Shown here: positions 9,277 to 18,253 of the stretch, piece by piece
Position numbering within the stretch: the first letter of the stretch is position 1
How the letters are laid out: the number at the start of each line of letters is the position of its first letter
Assembly: GCA_947496355.1 (NCBI GenBank)
Contig: CANMCO010000018.1
Coordinates: forward strand, 1-52,603
Direction: 5' to 3'
Origin: an uncultured Aquimarina sp.
Lineage (GTDB): Bacteria; Bacteroidota; Bacteroidia; Flavobacteriales; Flavobacteriaceae
Length of the DNA: 52,603 bases
The notes under the pieces: generated by a model
What the model saw: the letters and a program-made list of their open reading frames with translations, nothing else
Databases searched by the model: none
What the model was told of the DNA's origin: nothing
Position numbers and translations under genes: made by a program

Positions 9277-10548
9277 ATGTTACTAGTACCACAAATCATA
9301 GCAAATAAAGAGGAGTATATTAAAGCGCTGGCAAAACGTAATTTTGACGCGGCTCCTGTATTGGATAAAGTGATTGCTCTAGATGAGGATCGTCGTGCAA
9401 CGCAAGCAAAATTAGATAACATACTGGCTGATTCTAATAAGTTTTCAAAAGAAATTGGGATGCTTTTCAAAAACGGAGAGCAACAAAAAGCGAATTTGCT
9501 TAAAGAAAAAACTGCCCAACTTAAGGAAAGTTCTAAAGAGTTATCTGTAACACTTACCGATCTGCAGAAAGAATTGATTGAACTTCTTTACACGATACCC
9601 AATATTCCGCATGATTCTGTACCCAATGGTCAAAGTGATGAAGATAATGAAGAGGTTTTTAAAGAAGGAGAAATACCAAAGCTTGAAGAAGGTGCATTGC
9701 CGCATTGGGAGCTTGCCAAAAAATATGATATCATTGATTTTGAATTAGGGGTAAAAATTACTGGTGCTGGTTTCCCTGTTTATAAAGGCAAAGGTGCCAG
9801 ACTACAACGTGCATTGATTAATTATTTTCTTGATAAAAATACTGGTGCCGGCTATAAAGAATACCAAGTACCACATTTGGTAAACGAAACTTCTGGTTAT
9901 GGAACCGGACAATTGCCCGATAAAGAAGGACAAATGTATCATGTTACAGGTGATGATTTATACCTTATCCCAACAGCAGAAGTGCCTGTAACCAACATGT
10001 TTAGAGATGAGTTAATCACTGCAAATGAATTACCAATTTGTTGTACTGGGTACACACCATGTTTTAGAAGAGAAGCTGGTTCTTACGGTGCACATGTACG
10101 TGGATTAAATCGTTTACACCAATTCGACAAAGTAGAAATTGTTCGTATTGAAAAACCTGAAAACTCGTATAAGGCACTTGATGGGATGGTAGAACATGTA
10201 AAGGGTATTCTTAACGAATTAAAATTACCTTATCGTATTTTACGTCTTTGTGGAGGTGATATTGGATTTACCTCTGCCCTAACCTATGATTTTGAAGTAT
10301 TCTCTACAGCACAAGATCGTTGGTTAGAGATTAGTTCGGTATCAAATTTTGAGTCTTACCAGGCCAATCGTCTAAAACTACGTTTCAAGGATACAAATGG
10401 CAAAAATCAACTTGCACATACGCTAAATGGGAGTTCATTGGCGTTACCAAGAGTTCTTGCTGGTATTTTAGAGAATTATCAAACGCCAAAGGGTATAAAA
10501 ATACCAGATGTATTAGTTCCTTATTGTGGGTTCGAATATATAGATTAA
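9277..10548 (+). CDS. serS: serine--tRNA ligase
   Basis: 423 residues, the usual length for bacterial SerRS. It charges tRNA-Ser (and tRNA-Sec where present) with serine in the cytoplasm. An N-terminal coiled-coil tRNA-binding arm (about residues 30-110) is followed by the class II catalytic core. Visible motifs are the serine-binding TAEVPVTN (~233), motif 2 CFRREAGSYG with the RLHQF segment (~262-285), and motif 3 NGSSLALPRVL (~384). The start MLLVPQI fits family N-termini. It is the first gene of a plus-strand housekeeping run. Confidence 0.97.
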   Translation: MLLVPQIIANKEEYIKALAKRNFDAAPVLDKVIALDEDRRATQAKLDNILADSNKFSKEIGMLFKNGEQQKANLLKEKTAQLKESSKELSVTLTDLQKELIELLYTIPNIPHDSVPNGQSDEDNEEVFKEGEIPKLEEGALPHWELAKKYDIIDFELGVKITGAGFPVYKGKGARLQRALINYFLDKNTGAGYKEYQVPHLVNETSGYGTGQLPDKEGQMYHVTGDDLYLIPTAEVPVTNMFRDELITANELPICCTGYTPCFRREAGSYGAHVRGLNRLHQFDKVEIVRIEKPENSYKALDGMVEHVKGILNELKLPYRILRLCGGDIGFTSALTYDFEVFSTAQDRWLEISSVSNFESYQANRLKLRFKDTNGKNQLAHTLNGSSLALPRVLAGILENYQTPKGIKIPDVLVPYCGFEYID

Positions 10549-10568
10549 GGTATCCATAACATACAACT

Positions 10569-10615
10569 AAGGCGCATTTTGCTATATTTACAAAAAAACT
10601 TGCAAAATGCGCCTT
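10569..10615 (+). terminator. 14-bp hairpin after serS that embeds the next start codon
   Basis: Arms aaggcgcattttgc (10569-10582) and gcaaaatgcgcctt (10602-10615) are perfectly complementary with a 19-nt loop. A T-rich run (tctttttttat) follows at 10617-10627, so it could terminate or attenuate serS transcripts. The right arm contains the ATG (10607-10609) of the TPR gene, so the same stem would occlude its initiation. Confidence 0.55.
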
Positions 10616-12394
10616 ATCTTTTTTTATATCACCTTATTCCTTACTTTTTCGACATTTGCGCAGTCGGAGCAGTTAGCAAAAAACTATATGCAACAAGGGC
10701 AATATGAAAAAGCATTATCTATTTATCAAAAACTTTACACAAAAAATCCTGGTCGTATAAATTACTTACTTGGATTGGTAGAATCTCATCAGCAACTGGA
10801 GCAGTTTGATAAAGCAGAAAAAATTCTGAAAAAGAGAATAGAACGGGTTCCTAATAACGCACAACTTCTAGTAGAATTAGGCCATCACTATGATGTTCAA
10901 GGAAGATCAGATGAAGCTAAAGGCTATTACGATAAAGCAGTAGAAACTTATAAAAATAATGATGCTAATCATGCCTATTCATTAGCTCAAACTTTTGAAA
11001 AATACAGCCTTCTGGATCAAGCTGCATTGATTTATGAAAAGGGGATGAAAGATAACCCAAGAGCCAACTTTAATGTACAATTGGCTAAAATCTATGGAGA
11101 ACAGGGGAAATTGGAAAAAATGTTTGATAGTTATTTGTCATTATTACAAATGCAACCTAACTATATTAACATTGTACAGCGAAATTTTAGTGATTACATA
11201 TTAGATGACCCAACAAATGAAGCCAATGTTATTTTCAAAAAACTATTGATAAAAAGACTACAACAAAATCCGGATATCCTTTATAACGAAATGTTAAGCT
11301 GGCTTTTTGTTCAACAAAAACAATTTAAAAAGGCTTTTGTTCACGAAAAAGCAATTTATAAACGTAATGATGAAGGTCCGCAGGGTATTATTGATCTTGC
11401 AAGAATAGCCATTTCTGAAAAAGATATTAAATCGGCTACCGAAATTCTTGATTATATTCTTGAGACCTCAGCATCAAAAGATATGAAACTTACAGCGCAT
11501 AAAATTATTCTAAAAGCTAAAGTGGATAATGCTGCCAAAAGAGAATATAAAAATATCGTAGAACAGTATAACAAGGTATTCGAAGAATACGGGAAGTCAC
11601 GCGAAACTATTGGCTTACAAATTGATTATGCTCATTTTTTAGCATTCAATCAAGATAAAAAACAAGAAGCCATTGGTTTCTTAAAAGATCTTGTTTCTAG
11701 AGAACGTCTTTCTAGATTTCAATCATCAAGAATTAAAATGAAAATTGCCGATATTTTGGTTCTAGATCAAAAGTTTAATCAAGCTTTGATCTATTATACG
11801 CAGGTTCAAAATGCACTAAAAAATAATTTCTTAGCTCAAGACGCAAGATTTAAAGTTGCAAAAACAAGCTATTATAAAGGTGACTTTGCATGGGCACAAA
11901 CCCAACTTGATGTATTAAAATCTTCTACTTCGCAATTAATCGCCAATGATGCAATGGAACTGAGTCTTATTATTAGTGATAACTCTTTAGAAGACTCTAC
12001 TCAAACAGCATTAAAAATTTTTGCTAGGGCTGACTTGCTAGCTTTTCAGAATAAAAATGAAGAGGCCATCGCAACCTACGAAAAAATCCTTGTACAGCAT
12101 AAGGGAGAAAAAATTGAAGATGAAACTTTCTTACGTCAAGCTAAACTTTTTGAAAAAGAAAAACAATACGAAAAAGCAAAAGTAAACTACTTAAAAATTA
12201 TCGAGTTTTATAATTACGACATTTTAGTAGATGACGCTTATTATTGGTTGGCAGAGCTATATGTAAATGCATTAGGAGAACCCGAAAAAGCTAAAGAACT
12301 ATATGAAAAAATAATCTTTAACCATGCAGATAGTATTTACTTTGTTGATGCTCGGAAAAAATACAGAACACTGCGTGGAGATGCAATAAATTAG
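10607..12394 (+). CDS. periplasmic tetratricopeptide-repeat protein
   Basis: 595 residues. The N-terminus is a clear signal peptide (MRLIFFYITLFLTFSTFAQ). The rest is almost wholly helical TPR: YMQQGQYEKALSIYQKLY (~28), AKGYYDKAVETYKNN (~103), AALIYEKGMKDNPRAN (~138), a further set around residues 385-440, and AIATYEKILVQHKGE and PEKAKELYEKIIFNHAD near the C-terminus. No catalytic motif is seen, so a scaffold or envelope-assembly role is inferred only from the fold. It lies 58 nt after serS, with its ATG inside a hairpin. Such TPR proteins near serS and rsmA are, to my knowledge, common in Flavobacteriaceae. Confidence 0.85.
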   Translation: MRLIFFYITLFLTFSTFAQSEQLAKNYMQQGQYEKALSIYQKLYTKNPGRINYLLGLVESHQQLEQFDKAEKILKKRIERVPNNAQLLVELGHHYDVQGRSDEAKGYYDKAVETYKNNDANHAYSLAQTFEKYSLLDQAALIYEKGMKDNPRANFNVQLAKIYGEQGKLEKMFDSYLSLLQMQPNYINIVQRNFSDYILDDPTNEANVIFKKLLIKRLQQNPDILYNEMLSWLFVQQKQFKKAFVHEKAIYKRNDEGPQGIIDLARIAISEKDIKSATEILDYILETSASKDMKLTAHKIILKAKVDNAAKREYKNIVEQYNKVFEEYGKSRETIGLQIDYAHFLAFNQDKKQEAIGFLKDLVSRERLSRFQSSRIKMKIADILVLDQKFNQALIYYTQVQNALKNNFLAQDARFKVAKTSYYKGDFAWAQTQLDVLKSSTSQLIANDAMELSLIISDNSLEDSTQTALKIFARADLLAFQNKNEEAIATYEKILVQHKGEKIEDETFLRQAKLFEKEKQYEKAKVNYLKIIEFYNYDILVDDAYYWLAELYVNALGEPEKAKELYEKIIFNHADSIYFVDARKKYRTLRGDAIN

Positions 12395-12463
12395 TTGAGA
12401 TCAAAAAAGATTCAAATCGACTATCAATTCTATATTATATAGCCGATCTTCTCTGCTTCTTTG

Positions 12464-12471
12464 TAACTTTG
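12464..12471 (+). promoter_or_regulatory. -7 box for DUF4286-rsmA
   Basis: TAACTTTG is a full match to TAnnTTTG, 35 nt before the ATG at 12506, giving a leader of about 28 nt. No convincing -33 TTTG lies at the right distance. Confidence 0.5.
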
Positions 12472-12505
12472 CCTCTTTACAACAAAATAAACACTACTTA
12501 CCAAA

Positions 12506-12820
12506 ATGTACATATATAACGTAACTATAAATATTGAAGAAACTGTACACGACGAATGGCTTAATTGGATGAAAGAAGAGCATATTCCAGATATGTTAGC
12601 TACAGGAAAGTTTAGCAAAGCTTTACTATCTAAAGTGTTGGTCGAAGAAGAAATGGGTGGTGTTACCTACTCTGTTCAATATACAACAAGCAACAAACAA
12701 ACGTTACAAAAGTATTATGATGAAGATGCTGATCGACTTAGATCAGAAAGCAATCGTTTTGCCGGCAAGTTTGTAGCCTTTAGAACTGAATTAGAAATCG
12801 TGAGCGAAAGAAATGGCTAA
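12506..12820 (+). CDS. DUF4286 family protein
   Basis: 104 residues, a small single-domain alpha/beta protein of the DUF4286 type (MYIYNVTINIEE, EWLNWMKEEHIPDMLATGKF, YTVQY-like strand, KYYDEDADRLR). This family is short and is frequently encoded directly before rsmA in Bacteroidetes. Here the last 8 nt overlap the rsmA start, so the two are co-translated. No catalytic residues can be assigned and the function is unknown. Confidence 0.85.
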   Translation: MYIYNVTINIEETVHDEWLNWMKEEHIPDMLATGKFSKALLSKVLVEEEMGGVTYSVQYTTSNKQTLQKYYDEDADRLRSESNRFAGKFVAFRTELEIVSERNG

Positions 12821-13673
12821 ACACAAAAAAAATAAAAAGTATACGTCAAATCATGCTTCTTTAGAAAAAACAGCCGTAAAAGCAAAAAAACATCTAGGAC
12901 AACATTTCCTAAAAGATGAAAACGTAGCCAAAAAAATTGGAGATACATTGACTCTAAACGGATATAAAAATGTGATCGAAATAGGCCCCGGAATGGGTGT
13001 TCTTACCAAATATATTCTTGGCAAAGATCTAAAACTGATTGCCATGGATTTGGATAATGAATCTATTGAATATCTGAACACTAATTTTCAGTTAGAACAT
13101 AGTGATGTCTTAAGAAGAAACACTTCTTTTAAAGTGCTGGAAGCAGATTTCCTGAAATTTGATTTAAACACCTTATTTCCCGATGAGCAATTTGCAATAA
13201 CAGGTAACTTCCCGTACAATATTTCTACACAAATTGTTTTTAAAACATTAGAACACAAGGAACGTATACCAGAATTTACAGGGATGTTTCAGAAAGAGGT
13301 AGCGCAACGTATTTGTGAGCAATCCGGAAGCAAAGCCTATGGCATTCTTTCTGTACTCACGAAGGCATTTTATGATACCGAATATTTATTTACCGTTCCT
13401 CCCGAAGTTTTTAATCCACCTCCAAAAGTAGATAGTGGTGTTTTAAGGCTTATTCGAAAAAAGGACTATTCAATTCCTTGTGATGAAAGATTATTTTTTA
13501 GAGTTGTAAAAACAGCTTTCGGACAGCGCCGTAAAACCCTTAGAAATAGTCTTAAAACTTTTCAACTTTCTGATGAAATAAAGGCATTAGAAATTTTATC
13601 CAAGCGCCCAGAGCAATTAGATGTTGATCAGTTTATTGAGTTAACCATTTTGATCGAAAAATTACAAGGGTAA
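12813..13673 (+). CDS. rsmA: 16S rRNA (adenine1518-N6/adenine1519-N6)-dimethyltransferase
   Basis: 286 residues. It dimethylates two adjacent adenines in the 3' hairpin of 16S rRNA, a late step of 30S assembly. Visible are the family start KKHLGQHFLKDENVA (~25-39), SAM-binding motif I VIEIGPGMGVLT (~54-65), and the catalytic motif IV NFPYN (132-136), then PPEVFNPPPKVDSGVLRL. The first ~22 residues (lysine-rich MAKHKKNKKY...) are an extra basic extension, but no other start codon exists before the conserved core. The start overlaps the DUF4286 gene by 8 nt. Confidence 0.96.
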   Translation: MAKHKKNKKYTSNHASLEKTAVKAKKHLGQHFLKDENVAKKIGDTLTLNGYKNVIEIGPGMGVLTKYILGKDLKLIAMDLDNESIEYLNTNFQLEHSDVLRRNTSFKVLEADFLKFDLNTLFPDEQFAITGNFPYNISTQIVFKTLEHKERIPEFTGMFQKEVAQRICEQSGSKAYGILSVLTKAFYDTEYLFTVPPEVFNPPPKVDSGVLRLIRKKDYSIPCDERLFFRVVKTAFGQRRKTLRNSLKTFQLSDEIKALEILSKRPEQLDVDQFIELTILIEKLQG

Positions 13674-13715
13674 CTTCATTTAACACAGCCATGAAGCCCA
13701 ATTAAATTCTTTGGT

Positions 13716-13723
13716 TATCTTTG
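13716..13723 (+). promoter_or_regulatory. -7 box of mgtE
   Basis: TATCTTTG, an exact TAnnTTTG. Transcription would begin near 13730, which excludes the TTG at 13731 as start codon and supports the ATG at 13761 with a leader of about 30 nt. Confidence 0.55.
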
Positions 13724-13760
13724 TGAGCGTTTGCACGCAAGAACACTAAATAATCAGCAT

Positions 13761-15110
13761 ATGCAGTTTCAAGTTACTCCGCAACTTATTGAACAAGTAC
13801 ATCATCTCATCGAGATCGAAGGTGATGTTCGTTTGCGTGAAATGCTAGAAGAAATTCACTTTGCCGATGTTGCAGAAATCATTAGTGAACTTAGCTTATC
13901 AGAAGCTACCTATATCATCAAATTATTAGATAGTGAAAAAACTTCTGAAGCTCTTATGGAGCTAGAAGAAGATTTTCGTGAACGTATTCTTGAAAAACTC
14001 TCTCCAAAAGAAATTGCCGAAGAGTTAGAAGAAATGGATTCTGATGATGCGGCAGATGTTGTGGCAGAACTTCCTGATGAAATTGTCGAAAAAGTAATCG
14101 CCGAAATCGAAGATGAAAAACATGCCGAGGACATTAAGGAATTACTTGCGTATGATGAGGACACTGCCGGTGGTTTGATGGCCAAAGAATTGGTCATGGT
14201 AAAAGAAACCTGGACCGTAGCGGGATGTGTTCGTGAAATGCGTAGACAAGCAGAAAATGTAACCAGGGTACATTCTATCTATGTAGTTGATAAAGAAGGA
14301 AAATTAAAAGGAAGATTGTCCCTAAAAGATTTACTTACTGCTTCTACAAAAACAAGCATTAGTGAAGTATATATACCAAAAGTAGACTATGTTACTGTTG
14401 ACACCGAAGGCGAAGAAGTTGCACGTATTATGCAAAAATACGATTTAGAGGCTATCCCAGTGATTGATCATGAAGGAGTATTAGTTGGTCGAGTTACTAT
14501 TGATGATATGGTAGATTTTATTAAAGAAGAAGCCGAAAAAGATTATCAAATGGCTGCTGGTATTTCGCAAGATGTAGAAGCAGATGATAATGTATGGGAA
14601 TTAACAAGAGCGCGCTTACCCTGGTTAATTTTGGGTCTTTTTGGTGGGCTTGGAAGTGTATTTATTATGGGTAGTTTTCATGAAGCTCTGGAAAAATTTC
14701 CTGTATTGTTTTTCTTTACTCCACTTATCGCTGCGATGGCTGGTAATGTTGGCGTTCAATCCTCTGCAATTATTGTACAAGGTTTGGCCAATGATAATGT
14801 AAAAGGAAGTTTATGGAATCGACTCGTCAAAGAATTAGGGTTAAGCCTTATTAATGGCATTGCATTGGCACTGTTACTGGTTCTTTTTGGAATGATCATG
14901 CAATATGATACCAAATTTAATCTCACCGTTGCATTGGCTTTAATTTCTGTAATCATAGTTGCTGCCCTTGTAGGCACTTTTGTTCCTATAATTCTTAATA
15001 AAAAAGGAATAGACCCTGCAATCGCCACGGGCCCTTTTATAACCACAAGCAATGATATCTTTGGAATTTTTCTATTCTTTTATATTGCCAAAGTAATTTT
15101 AGGATTCTAA
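13761..15110 (+). CDS. mgtE: magnesium transporter MgtE
   Basis: 449 residues, the normal MgtE length. It is a homodimeric Mg2+ channel/transporter of the inner membrane gated by cytoplasmic Mg2+. The order is an acidic N domain (~1-120, many D/E as in the Mg-sensing domain; ISELS, AEELEEMDSDDAADVVAELP), two CBS domains (~130-250; VHSIYVVDKEGKLKGR, AIPVIDHEGVLVGRVT), a connecting helix, and a TM domain from ~275 with FFTPLIAAMAGNVGVQSSAI, the pore signature. The ATG at 13761 is chosen over the in-frame TTG at 13731 because the -7 box at 13716 places the transcript start at that TTG. Confidence 0.95.
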   Translation: MQFQVTPQLIEQVHHLIEIEGDVRLREMLEEIHFADVAEIISELSLSEATYIIKLLDSEKTSEALMELEEDFRERILEKLSPKEIAEELEEMDSDDAADVVAELPDEIVEKVIAEIEDEKHAEDIKELLAYDEDTAGGLMAKELVMVKETWTVAGCVREMRRQAENVTRVHSIYVVDKEGKLKGRLSLKDLLTASTKTSISEVYIPKVDYVTVDTEGEEVARIMQKYDLEAIPVIDHEGVLVGRVTIDDMVDFIKEEAEKDYQMAAGISQDVEADDNVWELTRARLPWLILGLFGGLGSVFIMGSFHEALEKFPVLFFFTPLIAAMAGNVGVQSSAIIVQGLANDNVKGSLWNRLVKELGLSLINGIALALLLVLFGMIMQYDTKFNLTVALALISVIIVAALVGTFVPIILNKKGIDPAIATGPFITTSNDIFGIFLFFYIAKVILGF

Positions 15111-15198
15111 ACAGTACTCTTCTTTTTGTTATTTCAAAAAAAATCGAGAAGTATTGATACATCAACACATCCCGATTATTATAAAGTTCCTTTAGTTC

Positions 15199-15378
15199 TT
15201 AGCAGTTATACACTTGCGGACAAGCAATATAAAAACTACAATATGCAGGACCCGTTACTGATCCACTACAAGAACAACCACATAGTGAAAGATCTACTCC
15301 TGCTTGTCCTTTGATCTTACTTTGACTTTCTCTGGAAAGTACAGTAGCACCATCGATGCCTAAAAAATTCGTTTTCAT
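15199..15378 (-). CDS. 59-residue Cys-rich peptide with double-glycine-like leader (putative natural product precursor)
   Basis: This short gene runs opposite to its neighbours. The N-terminal ~25 residues (MKTNFLGIDGATVLSRESQS, then KIKGQ) resemble the leaders of Bacteroidetes bacteriocin/natural-product precursors: a basic start, an LS-x-E segment, then K-I-x-G-(G/Q) at the presumed cleavage point. The following ~34 residues have six cysteines (positions 33, 35, 37, 47, 53, 59) with a C-G-C-S-C cluster, small and aromatic residues, and a terminal Cys. The pattern suggests export by a peptidase-containing ABC transporter and disulfide or thioether formation. No such transporter or modifying enzyme is visible nearby. 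The leader ends GQ rather than GG, which weakens the call. Coding by leader pattern and clean frame only. Confidence 0.6.
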   Translation of the reverse strand: MKTNFLGIDGATVLSRESQSKIKGQAGVDLSLCGCSCSGSVTGPAYCSFYIACPQVYNC

Positions 15379-15534
15379 ATAATATATTTAATGGTTACTG
15401 ATCTTAAATTTAGAATTAATCTTACTTGTAAAGAACGATTTTAACCTTTTTAAGTAATTATTTAGATTAACGCGTTTTATCCTACATAATGTATCAGTAA
15501 TTCTTTTTACTTTTAATCAGATAATCGATGAACA

Positions 15535-15933
15535 ATGAAATCTGAAATATTTGAATATCACTTTACAGTTCCAAAATCCGCAATAGATGACATGGATCAT
15601 GTAAACAATGTTGTATACTTACAATGGGTTCAGGATATCGCCAAAAAACATTGGGAATTTAAAACCGATGATACAATTAGAAATACCTATGTCTGGGTTG
15701 TGCTAAATCACTATATTGAGTATCATAACCCTGCTTTTGTAAATGATGAAATTACGATGCAAACATGGATCGATCACCATAGAGGGGTAAAAAGCGAACG
15801 CCACACCAAAATTATAAACACTACCACTCAAAAAGTATTAGTTTCTGCAAAGACCATGTGGTGCTTACTTTCTAAAGAAACGTTAAGACCAACCCGCATC
15901 ACAGATGAAATAAGTACCTTGTTTCTTCAATAG
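15535..15933 (+). CDS. acyl-CoA thioesterase, hotdog (4HBT) fold
   Basis: 132 residues, the standard single-hotdog length. The signature DDMDHVNNVVYLQWVQDIAKKHW (residues 18-40) matches the 4HBT/YbgC-FadM group, where the Asp just before HVNN is catalytic. A second family segment is YHNPAFVNDEITMQTWID. It likely hydrolyses acyl-CoA thioesters in the cytosol; chain-length preference cannot be read from sequence. It is followed 11 nt later by a cupin gene. Confidence 0.85.
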   Translation: MKSEIFEYHFTVPKSAIDDMDHVNNVVYLQWVQDIAKKHWEFKTDDTIRNTYVWVVLNHYIEYHNPAFVNDEITMQTWIDHHRGVKSERHTKIINTTTQKVLVSAKTMWCLLSKETLRPTRITDEISTLFLQ

Positions 15934-15944
15934 ATGTATTTATT

Positions 15945-16310
15945 ATGGAAGCAATTAATATTAAAGAAAAATTATCAAAATTCAACAAACAGTGGCACCC
16001 ACATAGAATTGCTACTGTAGATGACAATCAAATATACCTTGCCAAATTATGTGGTGATTTCATCTGGCATAAACATGATGATGAAGATGAATTGTTTCAG
16101 GTTGTAAAAGGCACGTTGTATATGAAATTTCGAGATAAAACGGTAACCATAAACCCAGGTGAACTCATTGTTATTCCAAAAGGTGTAGAACACTGCCCGT
16201 CTACCAAAGACAATGAAGAAGTGCATGTATTGCTTTTTGAAAAACAAAGCACCAAGCATACTGGTGAAGTACAGAGCGAGAGAACCGTTTCGCAGTATAT
16301 CGATATTTAA
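15945..16310 (+). CDS. cupin-domain protein
   Basis: 121 residues forming one small beta-barrel cupin. Motif 1 is present with metal ligands H42, H44 and E49 (IWHKHDDEDELF) followed by VVKGTLYMKF. Motif 2 is NPGELIVIPKGVEHCP with H83. All four expected ligands are there, so a metal-bound cupin is likely; the substrate is unknown. It starts 11 nt after the thioesterase gene, probably one transcript. Confidence 0.85.
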   Translation: MEAINIKEKLSKFNKQWHPHRIATVDDNQIYLAKLCGDFIWHKHDDEDELFQVVKGTLYMKFRDKTVTINPGELIVIPKGVEHCPSTKDNEEVHVLLFEKQSTKHTGEVQSERTVSQYIDI

Positions 16311-16399
16311 GAAATCCTTCTTTCCATTTAACAAAGTAACAACACAATTTCAGGGTAATAACTCGTACCTTTTGAATTAGTTAGTCAAATTGGAAGGAT

Positions 16400-17488
16400 A
16401 TGAAACTAAATCGAAGAAGTTTTGTAAAAAGTACTGGTCTATTCTTAGGGTATAGTTTATTACCTTATTCTAATCTACTTTCAAGTCCAGCTCAAAAAAA
16501 ACTAGGAGTTTGCCTGGTGGGATTAGGCTATTATAGTACAGATCTTTTGGCTCCTGCCTTGCAGCTTACAAAACATTGTCGTCTTTCTGGAATCGTTACC
16601 GGAAGCCCCTGGAAAATTCCTAAATGGCAAAAACGATACGGTATCCCAGATAAGAATATTTATAATTATGAAAATATCGATCGCATTGCCAATAATCCAG
16701 ATATTGATGTTATCTATATTGTACTCCCTACTGGTTTACATGCCAAATATGCCATAAAAGCTGCCAATACGGGTAAACATGTATGGTGCGAAAAACCCAT
16801 GGCAAGAACAGTAGCAGAGTGTCAATCAATTATCGATGCCTGTGCTAAAAATAAAGTTAAGCTATCTATAGGATATAGAATGCAACATGAACCCAACACA
16901 CAACAACTTATTAAATGGGCTACATCAAAACCTTATGGAAAAATTAAAACCGTATCAGCCCAAGCTGGGTATTACGATTCTCGATCCGATCATTGGAAGC
17001 AAAACAAAGCACTGGGAGGAGGTGCCATGTATGATATGGGAGTATACCCCCTTAATGCAACTCGATATGTAACTGGAGAAGAACCCATGGCTGTTCTAAA
17101 AGCCAGTCATACAACTAAAAGGCCAAAAATCTATACCGAAGTTGATGAGACTACGAGTTTTATGTTGCAATTCCCATCAGGAACAATTGCTAATTGCAAA
17201 ACTACTTTTGGCAGAGGGATGAACGACCTGCATGTGGATTGCGAAAAAGGATGGTATGGTTTGAATCCTTTTCAAGCATACGGTGGGATTAATGGTAAAA
17301 CAAGTGATGGGACCCTGTTAAATCAGAGAATCCAAAACCAGCAGTCCAAACAAATGGATGATGATGCACTGGCTATTATAAACAATAAACCTGTTTTGGT
17401 TCCTGGTGAAGAAGGTATGAAAGATATTAGAATTGTTGAAGCTATTTATAAGGCTGCGAAAAGTGCTACCAGGGTCACTCTAGAATAA
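16400..17488 (+). CDS. Tat-exported Gfo/Idh/MocA family oxidoreductase
   Basis: 362 residues. The N-terminus has a twin-arginine signal (LNRRSFVKSTGLFLGY), so it should be exported folded with its nicotinamide cofactor, as in glucose-fructose oxidoreductase. A Rossmann start VCLVGLGYYSTDLLAPAL (~38-54), the catalytic-lysine motif CEKPMA (E131-K132-P133), GYRMQHEPNTQ and GGGAMYDMGVYPLNATRYV are typical of the family. A sugar or polyol substrate is expected but cannot be specified. It converges with the minus-strand genes that follow. Confidence 0.88.
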   Translation: MKLNRRSFVKSTGLFLGYSLLPYSNLLSSPAQKKLGVCLVGLGYYSTDLLAPALQLTKHCRLSGIVTGSPWKIPKWQKRYGIPDKNIYNYENIDRIANNPDIDVIYIVLPTGLHAKYAIKAANTGKHVWCEKPMARTVAECQSIIDACAKNKVKLSIGYRMQHEPNTQQLIKWATSKPYGKIKTVSAQAGYYDSRSDHWKQNKALGGGAMYDMGVYPLNATRYVTGEEPMAVLKASHTTKRPKIYTEVDETTSFMLQFPSGTIANCKTTFGRGMNDLHVDCEKGWYGLNPFQAYGGINGKTSDGTLLNQRIQNQQSKQMDDDALAIINNKPVLVPGEEGMKDIRIVEAIYKAAKSATRVTLE

Positions 17489-17516
17489 AATTTTAGACCT
17501 CATTTGTCAATAGGTA

Positions 17517-18179
17517 CTATACGATCTTTTTTAAATCAAATTTTTCTACTTCATATCCTTTTAGAGCATTGTGCAAAAATATGATCTGTAATATTGCAAT
17601 GATCACTCCTATCTGATCGGTTGTACTATGCGGTTCTCCAAAATATAGAAGTACAGCTTGAATAGGTATTGGAATCAATAATATTAGTACCCAAAATTTA
17701 TTTTTTTTACTCCATGTCGCTTTAAAAGGGTTTCTACTGTCCTGAATAATTATGTATGTAACAAAAGCCCCAAGAAAAAGCATTAAAGGAACAATAATAT
17801 ATGACAAATCAAGATGTATCCCTAAGGTGTCTCCATGGAACATATAACCTTTCCCATAAAAAACTTGAAACAAACTATTCCCAATCATGCTCCCAAACCA
17901 AATAACCGAAAGGAAGTAAAAGATTTTTCTATTTTTAATCCAATAAAAAGAATATAACAATACAAGTCCAATTGCAAAATTTATAATGATATAATAGAAA
18001 TCGCCAGAGATTCCCTTTCCTTGAAACAATACTCCAAAAAAATCCGCCCCCCATTTGTAAGATTCACCATCAAATATTGAACGTAGAAAAGGAAGCCAGG
18101 TAGTTATAAAAGTTAAACTTGTAATAATCAAAAATATATTAAATAGTCTAAAAAAAGATTGGTTCGATAGTGTTTTCAT
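17517..18179 (-). CDS. six-TM membrane protein, function unknown
   Basis: 220 residues with six strongly hydrophobic spans (about 12-32, 60-82, 86-107, 123-147, 160-180 and 187-205) and a basic C-terminal tail (FDLKKIV). I do not recognise a family or catalytic motif. It lies 74 nt downstream of the alpha/beta hydrolase gene on the same strand, so co-transcription is possible. Confidence 0.7.
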   Translation of the reverse strand: MKTLSNQSFFRLFNIFLIITSLTFITTWLPFLRSIFDGESYKWGADFFGVLFQGKGISGDFYYIIINFAIGLVLLYSFYWIKNRKIFYFLSVIWFGSMIGNSLFQVFYGKGYMFHGDTLGIHLDLSYIIVPLMLFLGAFVTYIIIQDSRNPFKATWSKKNKFWVLILLIPIPIQAVLLYFGEPHSTTDQIGVIIAILQIIFLHNALKGYEVEKFDLKKIV

Positions 18180-18253
18180 TATACTACTTTATTAAATAGA
18201 TAAGAAAGTTTGTAGAATGTTACACCCTGAGATAAAGTCAAGCAAAAACACTA

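Noticed and set aside
13731..13760. Earlier TTG start for mgtE
   Set aside because: It coincides with the expected transcription start set by TATCTTTG at 13716-13723, and family N-termini match the ATG at 13761.
15126..15314. 62-codon plus-strand frame after mgtE
   Set aside because: No recognisable features, and it is antisense to the better supported Cys-rich peptide gene.
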